This document shows, in pieces, positions 44,978 to 54,578 of a stretch of DNA of 64,000 nt. The notes beneath the pieces were generated by a model, which saw nothing but the letters and a program-made list of their open reading frames with translations, was not told where the DNA came from and did no database searches. This DNA comes from Pirellula sp. (lineage in GTDB: Bacteria; Planctomycetota; Planctomycetia; Pirellulales; Pirellulaceae), in NCBI GenBank assembly GCA_021300015.1, contig JAJTFB010000021.1, forward strand, positions 1 to 64,000, written 5' to 3'. Numbering within the stretch: position 1 is the first letter of the stretch; each line of letters begins with the position of its first letter. Made by a program: the position numbers and the translations under genes.

Positions 44978-46525
44978 TTAACGTTCGCGATAGGTGAACA
45001 AATTGCGAACCTTAAAGATTAAGCTTGTGAGAGTCAGGCATTGGATGCCTAGAAAACAGACAAAGAGGATCCGGAAAGAGGCTCTTTCGAATGAGGGGTC
45101 CTCGATCAGCCCGGTCAGGACTAAGAAGGCCAGGATGCAAGCGGTGGTCATGAGGATGACAAACCGTGTTCGGTAGAACAAGGCGCTTGCGGTGATCATC
45201 AAAGGATAGGCGACAAGCAGCAGACTTCGTGGTGGTCCGGCAGTGGCGATGAGCCAAGAAACGCAGAACAGATCGATCAGTCCCCAGAGGATTGCTGGCA
45301 CGGTGGTATCTTTGCTTTGCAGGATCCAGCGTTGGAGCGGGAAGCAAATAAGGAGCCAGGTCAAGAGCACCGTGAGTTGAGTCGGTAGGTGGGCCAGAGA
45401 GTAACCCAAAAGGTGGGACATCAGCACGACGAGGATCACGACGCAAATAGCAACGGCGTGAGAAACAAGTCCGGGTTCTTGTTTCCACCATCGAATCCAA
45501 CGGATCCAAGGTGATTTCGTCGGAGAGGACACCGCGCTGCCGTTGATCCAACGCTCAAGATCTTGCCCGAACTCTGCAGCGGTCGTATAGCGTTCGCTTG
45601 GAATTTTCTCCATGGCCCTCAAGCAGATCGTGTCGAGTTCGCGGTCGACTTGCCGATTGAGCCGCGATGGACGAACCGGCTGGCGGTCTTTGAGTTGGAG
45701 CATGATGTCGAAGTTTGTTGGTCCGACGAACGGTGGGCGGCCGACGAGCAAGCAGTAGAAAACGGCGCCGAGGGAGTAGATATCCGAGAGGCGCAAATCA
45801 TGATCGTGATGGTATTGGATCTGCTCGGGGGCCATGTAGGAAGGTGTCCCTAGCATGGCACCGGTTTGGGTTAAATCCGATTCGGCATGCGTCGATTTCG
45901 CCAATCCGAAATCGATCAAAATTGGGGAGCCGTGCAGATCGATAAGAATATTGCTGGGCTTGATGTCGCGATGCGCGACGCCTTGGCCATGTGCGTATTG
46001 AAGTGCCTGAGTCAATTGATAAACGAGTTGTACCTTGGCTGCAATCGATAGCGTTGGAGAGCGAGCGAGCTCAAGCAATGGGCAACCTTCGACGAACGCC
46101 ATGGTGTAATAGATCAAATTGTTTCGCTCGCCGATTTCGTAGATCGGAACGATTCCTGGATGGACCAACTGAGCTGCGATCTGAGCCTCGCGACGGAATC
46201 GAGCTATTTCGTTCCCATTGGCGAATTCGCCGGACCGAATGATTTTTAAAGCGACGATTCGATTGAGTTCTTTGTGTTTAGCGCGGTAGACAATCCCCAT
46301 CCCTCCTCGGTCGACTTCGTCGAGGATTTCATAAGAGTCCCAGTCGGAAAGGAATCGTGTCGAATCTGAACTCTTCGAGCAGCTCATTTGGCGATGCAGC
46401 TCCCAGCATTCTGTGATCTCTTCGGCCCAACGGGGATTTTCTGAGATCAGCCTATGGATTTGGAGCGTCGCATGCTCGTCGACTTGGATCTCCAGAACCT
46501 TGGTGAGAATCTCTTCGAGTTCCAT
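44978..46525 (-). CDS. Membrane Ser/Thr protein kinase of the Hanks type
   Basis: A 515-residue kinase. Residues 1-60 form a helical N-terminal domain, often seen in planctomycete kinases encoded beside ECF sigma factors. The kinase domain has GGMGIVYRA, K94 in VALKII, HRDIKPSN (185-192), DFGLA (205-209) and the activation-loop end GTPSYMAPEQ, so it should be active. After the domain (about residue 330) come several hydrophobic helices (AVAICVVILVVLMSHLLGYSL, LLLVAYPLMITASALFYRT, FLVLTGLIE) with no sensor domain evident, which places the kinase on the cytosolic side of the membrane. It starts 3 bases after the sigma factor's stop, so the two are one operon. Confidence 0.92.
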   Translation of the reverse strand: MELEEILTKVLEIQVDEHATLQIHRLISENPRWAEEITECWELHRQMSCSKSSDSTRFLSDWDSYEILDEVDRGGMGIVYRAKHKELNRIVALKIIRSGEFANGNEIARFRREAQIAAQLVHPGIVPIYEIGERNNLIYYTMAFVEGCPLLELARSPTLSIAAKVQLVYQLTQALQYAHGQGVAHRDIKPSNILIDLHGSPILIDFGLAKSTHAESDLTQTGAMLGTPSYMAPEQIQYHHDHDLRLSDIYSLGAVFYCLLVGRPPFVGPTNFDIMLQLKDRQPVRPSRLNRQVDRELDTICLRAMEKIPSERYTTAAEFGQDLERWINGSAVSSPTKSPWIRWIRWWKQEPGLVSHAVAICVVILVVLMSHLLGYSLAHLPTQLTVLLTWLLICFPLQRWILQSKDTTVPAILWGLIDLFCVSWLIATAGPPRSLLLVAYPLMITASALFYRTRFVILMTTACILAFLVLTGLIEDPSFERASFRILFVCFLGIQCLTLTSLIFKVRNLFTYRER

Positions 46526-46528
46526 GAT

Positions 46529-47062
46529 CTAAGCGGATTTCGACCGCAGGACCTTCATTCCACGATAGAGCAAGCTTGCGACGGCATCGGGTGATTTGTC
46601 CATCAGTTTTGCGATTTCTTCTAGGGGCTTGTCCTGCCAGTAACGCATCACGATCGCGCGGCGTTGCTCTTCGCTGAGCGACTCGATCAGCTCAGCGACT
46701 TTTTGATTCTCTTCGACTTGTCGCAGACCGTAAGAGGGACTCGCGTGGCTATCGTCGATCGCTAAGCCCATTCGCGAAGGGGAGGATGCGTCGAGTGGTC
46801 GTTCGAGCGCGATGTCTCTGCGGTCAGTGCGATAACGTCGCATCCAACCGAGGACAACATTCCTGAGAATCGATTTGAGCCAACCGGCTTTGGCCCCGTC
46901 GGAGTTCCCGCGATATTGCGATTGGGACTCGATCGCTTGGAGCATGGTTTGTTGAACCAGATCCGATGCGTCAACTTTCTTTCTCAGGTCCGAATAGAGC
47001 ATCTCTTCGGCAAGTGCCCGAAGCAGTGGTCGGAAGCGTTGAAGATCGTCCTGGGGTTCCAT
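46529..47062 (-). CDS. ECF-type RNA polymerase sigma factor
   Basis: A 177-residue sigma factor. Region 2 covers about residues 12-85 (ASDLVQQTMLQAIES, then GWLKSILRNVVLGWMRRYR). Region 4 covers about 125-172 (LSEEQRRAIVMRYWQDKPL then MDKSPDAVASLLYRGMKVLR). No anti-sigma gene is adjacent; instead the Ser/Thr kinase gene follows by 3 bases. In planctomycetes such pairs are thought to signal by phosphorylation of the sigma factor or of associated proteins. The target promoters cannot be read from this window. Confidence 0.92.
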   Translation of the reverse strand: MEPQDDLQRFRPLLRALAEEMLYSDLRKKVDASDLVQQTMLQAIESQSQYRGNSDGAKAGWLKSILRNVVLGWMRRYRTDRRDIALERPLDASSPSRMGLAIDDSHASPSYGLRQVEENQKVAELIESLSEEQRRAIVMRYWQDKPLEEIAKLMDKSPDAVASLLYRGMKVLRSKSA

Positions 47063-47276
47063 ACTCGACGACTTGGGCTTTCTAAGGGCATTTGGGTAGG
47101 AATTCCGAACCGGAAGTTAGTATAACCTCAGGACATGCTACTCGAAACAACCTATTTCTCATGCCTTAGCGGGTCTAGCCACGAGCCAAAGGGTCGGATT
47201 GGCATCAAGTCGGATAATCGGGCTGGCCGATAGGGACTCCAACGTTGAAAGAATCGAGAAAAAAGAAGCATTTCGA

Positions 47277-47951
47277 ATGTCAAAAATCTATTCCCCTGGT
47301 CCGACCTCCAACAGCGTTCGCAGCTCCGATGGCCGGGTCCTGACGGCACCGGCAGACTGGTCACTTTTACCTCCGGGCGACGCGGCTTTGACACGTCGGG
47401 TCAAGGCCGATGGCGATCATTGGGTCGTCCAGGAAATCAAGGGGCGAAAGGCATTTTCCAAGGGGGTTTGGGCACCGGCATCGACGATCGAGCGAATCCA
47501 AAGGGATCTTGAGCAGGAGCGTTCGACGGAGAGCTTCGCCAAACGTAAGGAAGCCGACGCGAGACGTCGCGAGAAGACCCAGGTAGCTTATGTCGAGGAT
47601 TTCACGCAAGCTGTTTTTGATTTCCTTGCCTTTGCTCCATGCCATGAACCGATCGCCAAGCGACTTGCGCAATGGGTCGCCGACCATGCGACCCCCGTAG
47701 GAAGTGGAACGGTGGCCCGCACCAAGCGGATTCCGGTCGAGCAGCGAGCCGAGGCGGCTGTGATTGCTTGGATGCGTCATCAAACAACTGGATACGATTC
47801 GATGGTCATCCCTCGAGTCAAGGGGAAGCGTCGCGAGGTGCGGAGGATGCTTGCGCAGCGTTCAAAAGAGCTACTTGCTCGCTACCGCAAGGGGGAGATC
47901 ATTGATGCGAATTGCCCATTGGCGATCGCTTTAGCGAAACCTCGTTCATAG
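47277..47951 (+). CDS. DUF2293 domain protein
   Basis: A 224-residue, highly charged protein from the ATG at 47277; the frame is open to 47199, but the upstream residues lack homology-like character and AAAAAAGAAG lies just ahead of this ATG. The N-terminal half has the pattern WVVQEIKGRKAFSKGVWAP and ERSTESFAKRKEADARR. The C-terminal half has the DUF2293 core RAEAAVIAWMRHQTTGYDSM then RREVRRMLAQRSKELLARYR. The family is short, basic and helical; its function is unknown, and nucleic-acid binding has been suggested from composition only. A broken paralogue is at 22.7 kb. It stands alone and diverges from the sigma factor gene. Confidence 0.82.
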   Translation: MSKIYSPGPTSNSVRSSDGRVLTAPADWSLLPPGDAALTRRVKADGDHWVVQEIKGRKAFSKGVWAPASTIERIQRDLEQERSTESFAKRKEADARRREKTQVAYVEDFTQAVFDFLAFAPCHEPIAKRLAQWVADHATPVGSGTVARTKRIPVEQRAEAAVIAWMRHQTTGYDSMVIPRVKGKRREVRRMLAQRSKELLARYRKGEIIDANCPLAIALAKPRS

Positions 47952-47967
47952 AGTCGTAAAGAAATAA

Positions 47968-47996
47968 ACGCAAGGACGCAAAGGCGCAAAGACGCG
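47968..47996. repeat. CGCAAAG-type short intergenic repeat
   Basis: Consecutive near-copies (ACGCAAGG, ACGCAAAGG, CGCAAAG, ACGCGG) follow the DUF2293 gene. This kind of sequence recurs in many environmental bacterial genomes and gives rise to false frames reading like LCAFASLRLF, as on the minus strand here. Confidence 0.7.
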
Positions 47997-48119
47997 GGGG
48001 AAGAAGAACGCAGAGGCACGAATGCAGTGGTTTAGCGTAAAGAGGATAGGGGATCTCCCGCAGAGATCCACTACGGGAGGGCGCTGAAGCGAGGACGGAA
48101 CGGATCCGTGAGGTTTTAG

Positions 48120-48797
48120 CTACTTGTCGCTCGCGGGTTTCTTGTTCAGAAACGGGACCGGTCTGAGTTCGACTTGTTTGACCGATTGCAAATAGTCGAG
48201 CGTCTCTTTGGACTTTTCTCCACCTACTTGCGCGTGGAAATGCAGACTGAAACCATGCGGCCCCTTGGCATCGATCAACGCGGGCTGCAATGCAAGGAAA
48301 CTCCGAATCGCTTCGGTCTGGCCTTGCATGGCCGCGCAAAACAAATCGATCCTCGCTCCACGACTGAGCAAAAACTCCACAATGTCGTGACGGCCCATGT
48401 GGGACGCTCCCCCGAGGGCAGTCTCCCAATCCCCAGCCCCCCAATCGATCGAGGATTGGATCAACCCCGGTTCACGCTCCAAGAGCTTCTTGGTCATCTC
48501 CAAATCCGAGTGCGCATAAATAATGAAGTCCTGAGCCAGGAGCCGATTGACTTGCGGCTTTTTCCACGATGGCTTGAACGAAGGTGGTTCGTAGTCTCTC
48601 TCGAATGGACTTTCGGTCGGTCCACTCTCGGGCTTGGCAGTCACTGCTGGACTCGCTGGGTCTTGAGCCATGAGCCTTTGGCCCTGAGCATCCAAAAGCC
48701 CCGCCCCTAGAGCGGTGCCTGCAGTAAAACTCGCTGCCGATGCAAAAAACGATCGTCTCGGAATCGATGGATTGGACTGGTCGGAAAAATGATTCAT
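48120..48797 (-). CDS. Ankyrin-repeat protein with Tat-like signal
   Basis: A 225-residue protein. The N-terminus SIPRRSFFASAASFTAGTALGAGLL has a twin-arginine pattern, which suggests export in folded form. A linker of about 50 residues precedes two to three ankyrin units: DLEMTKKLLEREPGLIQS, then DWETALGGASHMGRHDIVEFLLSRGARID and LFCAAMQGQTEAIRSFLALQP. The end (PHGFSLHFHAQVGG) departs from the repeat. Ankyrin repeats bind proteins; there is no catalytic motif. It lies 45 bases downstream of the PQQ-propeller gene on the same strand, so they may be co-transcribed. Confidence 0.82.
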   Translation of the reverse strand: MNHFSDQSNPSIPRRSFFASAASFTAGTALGAGLLDAQGQRLMAQDPASPAVTAKPESGPTESPFERDYEPPSFKPSWKKPQVNRLLAQDFIIYAHSDLEMTKKLLEREPGLIQSSIDWGAGDWETALGGASHMGRHDIVEFLLSRGARIDLFCAAMQGQTEAIRSFLALQPALIDAKGPHGFSLHFHAQVGGEKSKETLDYLQSVKQVELRPVPFLNKKPASDK

Positions 48798-48842
48798 GGT
48801 GCTCGAAGAAATCTATGAGTTTGTAAATCAGAACTTTCGCAT

Positions 48843-50165
48843 TTAGCGAATCGCGTACAGTGTGTCGCCCCGCCGGATCAATAGCGTATCGCCCGCCTTG
48901 ACCGCAGCATAGAGAACCGCTCCGCCCCCTGCGGCGGGCGTTTCGGAAGCCGCATCATCCCAAGTCGTGCAGGAGGCCAGCTCGCTTGCGTTGGATAAAT
49001 CGATGATCGAAGTTGTCCCCTTTTGGCCAAAAAGGTAGAGATTTTCTGCTGTCGCTAACGGTGGCGCCCAAACACTCCCGGCCGAAACCCGCTCGGCCGA
49101 AAGCTGCTTGCCGGTCGCCAACTCCAGTTGATACAGCACTCCTGTGCGATTGACGATCCAAACCTTGTCGGCCGCGACGATCGGACTACCGAAGCTACAG
49201 GTAGCCTTTTCTGCTCGCCAAACATAATCCACGGTGAACTTGCCATCACCTTTCGGCTTGACCTCGATCAGACCATTGGACGCTGCCGCTTTGCCTGCCG
49301 ACTGCTCACCTCGACCATCCGAAGCACCTAGGAGAAAGCGGCCCTCAGAAACCGGGATGGGGGTGCAGGTGGTATTGTTCGAAACGTCGGTAAACTCCCA
49401 GAGTTTTTCGCCGTTGGCAACATCGTAACCAACAATCTTGCCACTGGCACTGCATACCAGATGGGTTCTGCCCGCTACGCTCAGACGCCTTGGACTGCTC
49501 CAACCCGACGAACCGACTCCGACGGATTTCCAGACCATCTCGCCAGTTTGTTTGCTCAGGGCGAGCACATAAGGATCCTGCTCGCGCTCGACCCAAACAT
49601 AGACATTCGCGTCGTCATGCTCGAGCGAAGCGGCTAGTCCATGACGGGCTTTGATCGGTCCATACATATCGACCAAATTCTTTTCCCACAGAAGCTTGCC
49701 GTCGAATGCGAAGGCCGCCACGAGGCCGCCTTCAAAGCTGACTACAAGACGTTGGCCGTCGATCACCGGGCTCGGCGCAGCACGGCTGACATAGCTGTTG
49801 TTCTCCTCGGGAGTTGGGTTTTTCATGTCCTTTTGCCAACGCTTGGTTCCGTCGGCCAACGCATAAGCCGCAACGTGGCAGGTTTCTTTGTTCTTACCAC
49901 TTGTAGAGGTCACAAAAACTTGGTCGCCTGCGACCACAGGCGTGGATTGACCGTAGCCTTCGATGGAGGTTTTCCAAGCCACATTTTCACCCTGTGCATT
50001 CCATGTTTTGGGCAAACTTGGGACAATCAATCGGCCTCCGTTTTGAAAGCCATTCCATGTTTCTTCGGCATGAGCCAACTGCGCGGAGCCCAACGCGGCA
50101 GAAAGACCGGAAACCGCAAGAGGGGCGAGGATAAGCCAAGCGGATCGTTTTTTGGATGAAATCAT
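48843..50165 (-). CDS. Secreted PQQ-like beta-propeller protein
   Basis: A 440-residue protein with a signal peptide (LAPLAVSGLSAALGSAQLAHA). The rest shows the repeated PQQ/BamB blade pattern 'A-x-DG-x-x-W' or 'ANGEKLW-x-F': ALADGTKRWQKDM, AFDGKLLWEKN, ALSKQTGEMVWKS, VANGEKLWEF and ELATGKQL. About seven blades fit the length. Such proteins in planctomycetes are common and mostly of unknown role; BamB-like scaffolding is possible, but there is no lipobox, and real PQQ dehydrogenase residues were not found. It precedes the ankyrin gene by 45 bases and diverges from the DUF1592 gene at 50.4 kb. Confidence 0.82.
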   Translation of the reverse strand: MISSKKRSAWLILAPLAVSGLSAALGSAQLAHAEETWNGFQNGGRLIVPSLPKTWNAQGENVAWKTSIEGYGQSTPVVAGDQVFVTSTSGKNKETCHVAAYALADGTKRWQKDMKNPTPEENNSYVSRAAPSPVIDGQRLVVSFEGGLVAAFAFDGKLLWEKNLVDMYGPIKARHGLAASLEHDDANVYVWVEREQDPYVLALSKQTGEMVWKSVGVGSSGWSSPRRLSVAGRTHLVCSASGKIVGYDVANGEKLWEFTDVSNNTTCTPIPVSEGRFLLGASDGRGEQSAGKAAASNGLIEVKPKGDGKFTVDYVWRAEKATCSFGSPIVAADKVWIVNRTGVLYQLELATGKQLSAERVSAGSVWAPPLATAENLYLFGQKGTTSIIDLSNASELASCTTWDDAASETPAAGGGAVLYAAVKAGDTLLIRRGDTLYAIR

Positions 50166-50427
50166 TGTTCCTTCGATTCCTATTTTGCTTTGTTTTTATC
50201 TTTTGTTTTTGGTTTTTGGGTTGCTCAAGCAGACCTAGTTGTGCAAGTAATGACGCTTGCGATGCCGCAGGACATTCACCCTTTGAAATCGGACACGAGA
50301 TCTATGGGATGGTAAACCGACTATAGTATAGCAGCAAGAGAATCGTCTCGAGACGCACAGGCCATCTGTTGGGCGATGAATGAACTGAAATCAGCTACGA
50401 CTCCCACCCTTACTCCGATTCCCATCG

Positions 50428-53148
50428 ATGCGAACCCTCTCAAATCCGACGATGCATTCTGCGAACTTGCTCCTCGGGGGACTGCTCCTCGGGGGACTAT
50501 GCTTAGTCGTTTTACCGCTTGGATCTGTCGTCGGGTCAGAACCCGAAACACCATCGGTTCGTGAAATCACTAAGCCAGAGTCCCTTCAGAGCGCGCGTCA
50601 ATCCGGTCGAAACAATTCACGTATGCTTCGTCAAAGGGACTCGGCGGGAGGGACTGCGGCTGCCGAAGCTTCAGGGATCCCCGAAGCGAACTTAGACGAT
50701 TTCCAACGATTCGTCTCTCCGATCCTGAATCAAAGTTGCCTTCCATGCCATGGCCCACTAAGGTCCGAGGGTCAACTGCGCATCGATGCATTGTCCCCGG
50801 ATCTGATTCAAGGAGCCGACTCGGAGAAGTGGCGTGAAGTCTACAACGCGGTAGGCAACTCGGAGATGCCGCCTGAGGATGAGCCTGCTTGCCAACTGAG
50901 CGACGAGGATCGAGTAAGGATCATCGACTGGATCAGCCAGGAGTTGAGCAAGGCACCGATTGCCGTTCGGGACAAAACCCAGTCTTCGTCATTTCGAAGG
51001 ATGACCAAATACGAGTACCGCAATGCCCTCGAGGACTTGCTTTCCGTTTCCCTCTCGACGACGAATCGTTTGCCTCAAGAAGTCGCCTCCGAGGACGGCT
51101 TCAAAAACAGTTCCGCATTGCTCCAGATGTCGGCCATGCAATTCGAGACGCATCGCGATATAGGGCTGGATGCTCTGCATCGAGCGATCGTACTTGGGGA
51201 TCGCCCCGAGCCGGTGCGTTATCGCATCTCGATGCTCGATCAAATCGGAAAGCCACCATCGAAAAAGAAGAAGCCCAAGGACAGTGAGTTCTTTGACAAA
51301 GACGACAGCGATTACGACAAGAAACGCCGAGGTCGAGTTTTGCTCAACTTGGAAACCGGACAGGGGATCGCATTCCAGGAAGGCTCGGCAAGCCCGATTG
51401 CCGAACCCTCAGAGGAAAAGCCCACCGAAGAGGAGCTTGGTGCGGTTTCCCCGGTCGTTCTTGTTCTGCCCGCTTCCAACGAAGTGAAATGGAATCTTGA
51501 TCGGTTTTTGCCTGACGAAGGGACCATGCGGGTGAGGATCCGCGTCGGGAGGTCCAATAGCAACCCTCAGCAGCATGCGGCCTTGCGATTAATCTTCAGC
51601 GCCCATACCAGCAACGACGCGAACTTTTCCCAAGTCATCAGCCAACACGACATCCCTGTGATAGCTTCGGCCGACAAGCCCGAGTGCATCTGCTTCGATA
51701 TCCAGTTGCAGGACATCCAACGCAATCCGTTCCGAAAACTCGCGACGACCTTCCCACGACGCGACGAGTTCCTATCGATTCGAAACGTGTCGAATGCCAA
51801 GGGCCAGGACGACCCTCTGTGCGTATGGATCAACGACATCGAGATCACCGCCCCCTACTATGAGAGCTGGCCTCCGAAATCCCATACAGACATCTTCCTG
51901 CCGAGCAACAGCTATGCCGATGAGGCCGTCTACGGACGAGAGGTCTTATCGAAGTTCCTACGGAGGGCTTGGCGGCGTTCGGTGAGCCCCGCGGAGCTCG
52001 AGCCGTTCATGGAGCTTTTTTCAAAGTATCGACCGGAGTTTTCCAGTTTCGAAGCTGCCATGACCGAAGTGCTCGCCGCTGGACTTGCCTCTCCTGAGTT
52101 TCTTTACATCACTCAAAGAGACGCTTCGACCGGGGACCCAGCGGGCCAGCAGACCATCAGCCTTATCGAACTGGCGAGCCGACTCTCGTTCTTCCTCTGG
52201 TCGAGCATCCCCGACGAAGAACTCCTGGACCTTGCCGAACAAGGAAGCCTGGCCAATCCGAGCGTCCTGAAAGAGCAAGTCATTCGGATGCTTGCCGATC
52301 CGAGATCGAGCCGATTGGCCGAAACGTTTGTCCCTCAATGGCTAGGAACCGACGGTCTCGACAGCGTGACCCATATCACCGACGGATCTCTCAAAGAATC
52401 GATGCGGGAAGAACCGATCGCGTTTTTCAGAGAAGTCCTCAGCAGCAATTCAAGCTGCTTGGACTTCATCCATTCGCCCTATGTGGTCATCAACGAAACG
52501 CTGGCCAACCACTACCGAATCGCCGGGGTCAGCGGTCCTGAATTCAGAAAGGTAGCTCTCGAGGAGTCGGCCCATCGCGGCGGAATTTTGACCAATGCGG
52601 CGGTCCTAGCGATGAACTCCGATGGGAAAGATTCCCATCCCCTCAAGCGGGGCGTATGGATGCTCAAACGCATCCTTCAGGACCCTCCACCACCCCCTCC
52701 TCCGAATGTTCCCGAAGTGGACCTGACCGACCCTGAAATTCTAAAAATGAGTTTAAAAGATAGGATTGCAGACCATCGAAACAAACCTGCATGCGTTTCT
52801 TGCCATGCGAAAATCGATCCGTGGGGAATCGCCTTTGAAAACTTCGATGCGATGGGCAAATTCCGCACAGAGATCCAGGGCCAACCGATCGACGCGAAAT
52901 CCCTCTTGTTGAACAAACAAGAACTGGATGGGATCGAAGGACTCAAACGCTTCCTGCTAGTGCATCGGCAAGATCAACTTTGCCGCTCGATGGTCGATAA
53001 GCTCTGTGGTTATGCGTTAGGTCGACCGATGACCAGCGCCGATAGGGCCCAGGTCGACCGAATTACCCTTGAGTTTCGCAAACAGGACGATCGCTTGGGG
53101 GATCTGATCCAACTGATCGTCAGCAGCAACCTATTCAAGTCTCGATAG
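50428..53148 (+). CDS. DUF1592-type planctomycete cytochrome c-like protein (second copy)
   Basis: A 906-residue protein. The signal peptide includes LLLGGLLLGGL, coded by a 15-base tandem duplication. The heme motif CLPCH is at 104-108; the DUF1587 segment MTKYEYRNALEDLLSV follows, then a longer insert with a Lys/Asp-rich patch (KKKKPKDSEFFDKDDSDYDKK in part) and a beta domain not present in the first copy. After these come DUF1595 (RRAWRRSVSPAELEPF), DUF1592 (ELASRLSFFLWSSIPDEEL), DUF1588 (RGGILTNAAVLAMNSDGKDS, with CVSCH) and DUF1585 (MVDKLCGYALGRPM). Either ATG at 50428 or 50452 could start it. It forms a two-gene unit with the DUF1552 gene 16 bases downstream. Confidence 0.88.
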   Translation: MRTLSNPTMHSANLLLGGLLLGGLCLVVLPLGSVVGSEPETPSVREITKPESLQSARQSGRNNSRMLRQRDSAGGTAAAEASGIPEANLDDFQRFVSPILNQSCLPCHGPLRSEGQLRIDALSPDLIQGADSEKWREVYNAVGNSEMPPEDEPACQLSDEDRVRIIDWISQELSKAPIAVRDKTQSSSFRRMTKYEYRNALEDLLSVSLSTTNRLPQEVASEDGFKNSSALLQMSAMQFETHRDIGLDALHRAIVLGDRPEPVRYRISMLDQIGKPPSKKKKPKDSEFFDKDDSDYDKKRRGRVLLNLETGQGIAFQEGSASPIAEPSEEKPTEEELGAVSPVVLVLPASNEVKWNLDRFLPDEGTMRVRIRVGRSNSNPQQHAALRLIFSAHTSNDANFSQVISQHDIPVIASADKPECICFDIQLQDIQRNPFRKLATTFPRRDEFLSIRNVSNAKGQDDPLCVWINDIEITAPYYESWPPKSHTDIFLPSNSYADEAVYGREVLSKFLRRAWRRSVSPAELEPFMELFSKYRPEFSSFEAAMTEVLAAGLASPEFLYITQRDASTGDPAGQQTISLIELASRLSFFLWSSIPDEELLDLAEQGSLANPSVLKEQVIRMLADPRSSRLAETFVPQWLGTDGLDSVTHITDGSLKESMREEPIAFFREVLSSNSSCLDFIHSPYVVINETLANHYRIAGVSGPEFRKVALEESAHRGGILTNAAVLAMNSDGKDSHPLKRGVWMLKRILQDPPPPPPPNVPEVDLTDPEILKMSLKDRIADHRNKPACVSCHAKIDPWGIAFENFDAMGKFRTEIQGQPIDAKSLLLNKQELDGIEGLKRFLLVHRQDQLCRSMVDKLCGYALGRPMTSADRAQVDRITLEFRKQDDRLGDLIQLIVSSNLFKSR
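50468..50497 (+). repeat. 15-base tandem duplication in the signal peptide
   Basis: TGCTCCTCGGGGGAC occurs twice without a gap and lengthens the hydrophobic core of the signal peptide by five residues (LLLGG twice). It looks like a recent slippage event that stays in frame. Confidence 0.9.
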
Positions 53149-53164
53149 GAAATAGGAATTGGCA

Positions 53165-54562
53165 ATGAGTCGAAAGAACGCTTTATGGAAACGCCGACAG
53201 TTTCTACAAGGGACCGGACTTGCCCTGTCCCTTCCATGGCTTGAAACTTATGCCAAAACGCACCGAGTCGAGTCTCAGACCCCTCGGCGATTCGTGAGCA
53301 TCTACCATCCCGATGGGGTCGGTTTACCACTCAAGACCGATCCGGCTTGGAAGGACTGGAGTTGGTTCCCTCGGGGTGGCGAACGGGACTTTGAACTGAC
53401 CAAGGTGCTCGATGTGCTAGAGCCATTGCGCAACGATATCACGATCTACTCAGGCCTATCTCACCCCGCTGCGCGCACCGTGCATGGCCACTCCAACGCC
53501 GACCAATATCTCACGGGTGCGACCATCGGCGGCCATGGACCTTACAAGAATACGGTTTCTGTCGATCAAGTTTACGCGATGCATATTGGTGAAGCGACCC
53601 GACACGCTTCTCTTGTGCTCTCGACCAACGGTGGGATCGGAGGCCCTCGCGGCGCGCAGACTCAATCGTTCAACAGCGAAGGTCGGCCGATTCCAGCGAT
53701 GAATAAACCCAAAGATGTCTTCGATATGCTCTTTGTGACAAGCAACAAAGATGCCGCAGCGCGATTGGCTCGCAGCAAAAGCGCTCTGGACCTTCTGATC
53801 GCCAACACAAAAGCCTTGAATCGCGAGCTTTCGAGCCACGACCAACAAACACTCCAGCAATACCTCGACGCGGTCCGCGATACCGAGGTCAAATTGACGA
53901 AGGCTCAAAAGTGGATCGACACGCCATTTCCGACCGTCGATACAAAATACCTGACTCTCGATGCCGAGCCCAAAGAAGCCCGTCTCTACTTCCAAACCAT
54001 GTACGAGCTGATCTACCTGGCGTTTTTGAGCGATTCGACGCGCGTTGCGACTTTCCAATTGGGGCGCGAGAACGGGGAAGGCCCCCATGACTTGCTCTCG
54101 TTGGCCGTTGGACTTGGGCCTGCTCACGGCCTGACCCACGCGGTAAAACAACCAGACGGTTGGAAAAACCTAGGGACCTACAACCGCTACCAGGTCGAGG
54201 AGTTCTCGCGATTCCTCCACAGGCTCAAGGAAACTTCAGAGCCCTCGGGTGATGGCAATATGCTCGATAACACCTTTGCCATGCACGGATCTGCTTCAAG
54301 CAGTTTCCACCTGTCTCGCAACTATCCCATCCTCTCGGCGGGTGGAAAGAACTTTGGTTTTTCCAACGGACGGTATTTGAAATTCGGTAAGGGGAACGAA
54401 GACAACCAAGCTGGTGCCGGGATCGATACCGATTCGGGCTGGCAGGGCAAGGTCGAAGTCGAAGAGCTACCGTTGTCCCAAATGTTCGTCACCGTGCTCC
54501 AGAGGCTCGGCGTCGAGACCGACTCGTTCGGGGGCGTGCAAGGCACATTGACGGGCCTCTAA
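53165..54562 (+). CDS. DUF1552 protein with twin-arginine signal (second copy)
   Basis: A 465-residue protein from the ATG at 53165, just after AGGAAATAGGAA. The N-terminus KRRQFLQGTGLALSLPWLE is a good Tat signal. Family features: FVSIYHPDGVGLPL, LSHPAARTVHGHSNADQYLTG, the helix DQQTLQQYLDAVRDTEVKL and a late MHGSASSSFHLSRNYP. It shares the plan of the gene at 28.2 kb but is clearly divergent, so the two pairs are old paralogues and not a recent copy. It is the last gene of its operon and converges on the small lipoprotein gene. Confidence 0.88.
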   Translation: MSRKNALWKRRQFLQGTGLALSLPWLETYAKTHRVESQTPRRFVSIYHPDGVGLPLKTDPAWKDWSWFPRGGERDFELTKVLDVLEPLRNDITIYSGLSHPAARTVHGHSNADQYLTGATIGGHGPYKNTVSVDQVYAMHIGEATRHASLVLSTNGGIGGPRGAQTQSFNSEGRPIPAMNKPKDVFDMLFVTSNKDAAARLARSKSALDLLIANTKALNRELSSHDQQTLQQYLDAVRDTEVKLTKAQKWIDTPFPTVDTKYLTLDAEPKEARLYFQTMYELIYLAFLSDSTRVATFQLGRENGEGPHDLLSLAVGLGPAHGLTHAVKQPDGWKNLGTYNRYQVEEFSRFLHRLKETSEPSGDGNMLDNTFAMHGSASSSFHLSRNYPILSAGGKNFGFSNGRYLKFGKGNEDNQAGAGIDTDSGWQGKVEVEELPLSQMFVTVLQRLGVETDSFGGVQGTLTGL

Positions 54563-54578
54563 CGATCCGAACTTAGGC

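Noticed and set aside
47899-48444. 181-codon minus-strand frame with LCAFASLRLF
   Set aside because: This is the typical false product of CGCAAAG-type intergenic repeats, and the rest is antisense to the ankyrin gene.
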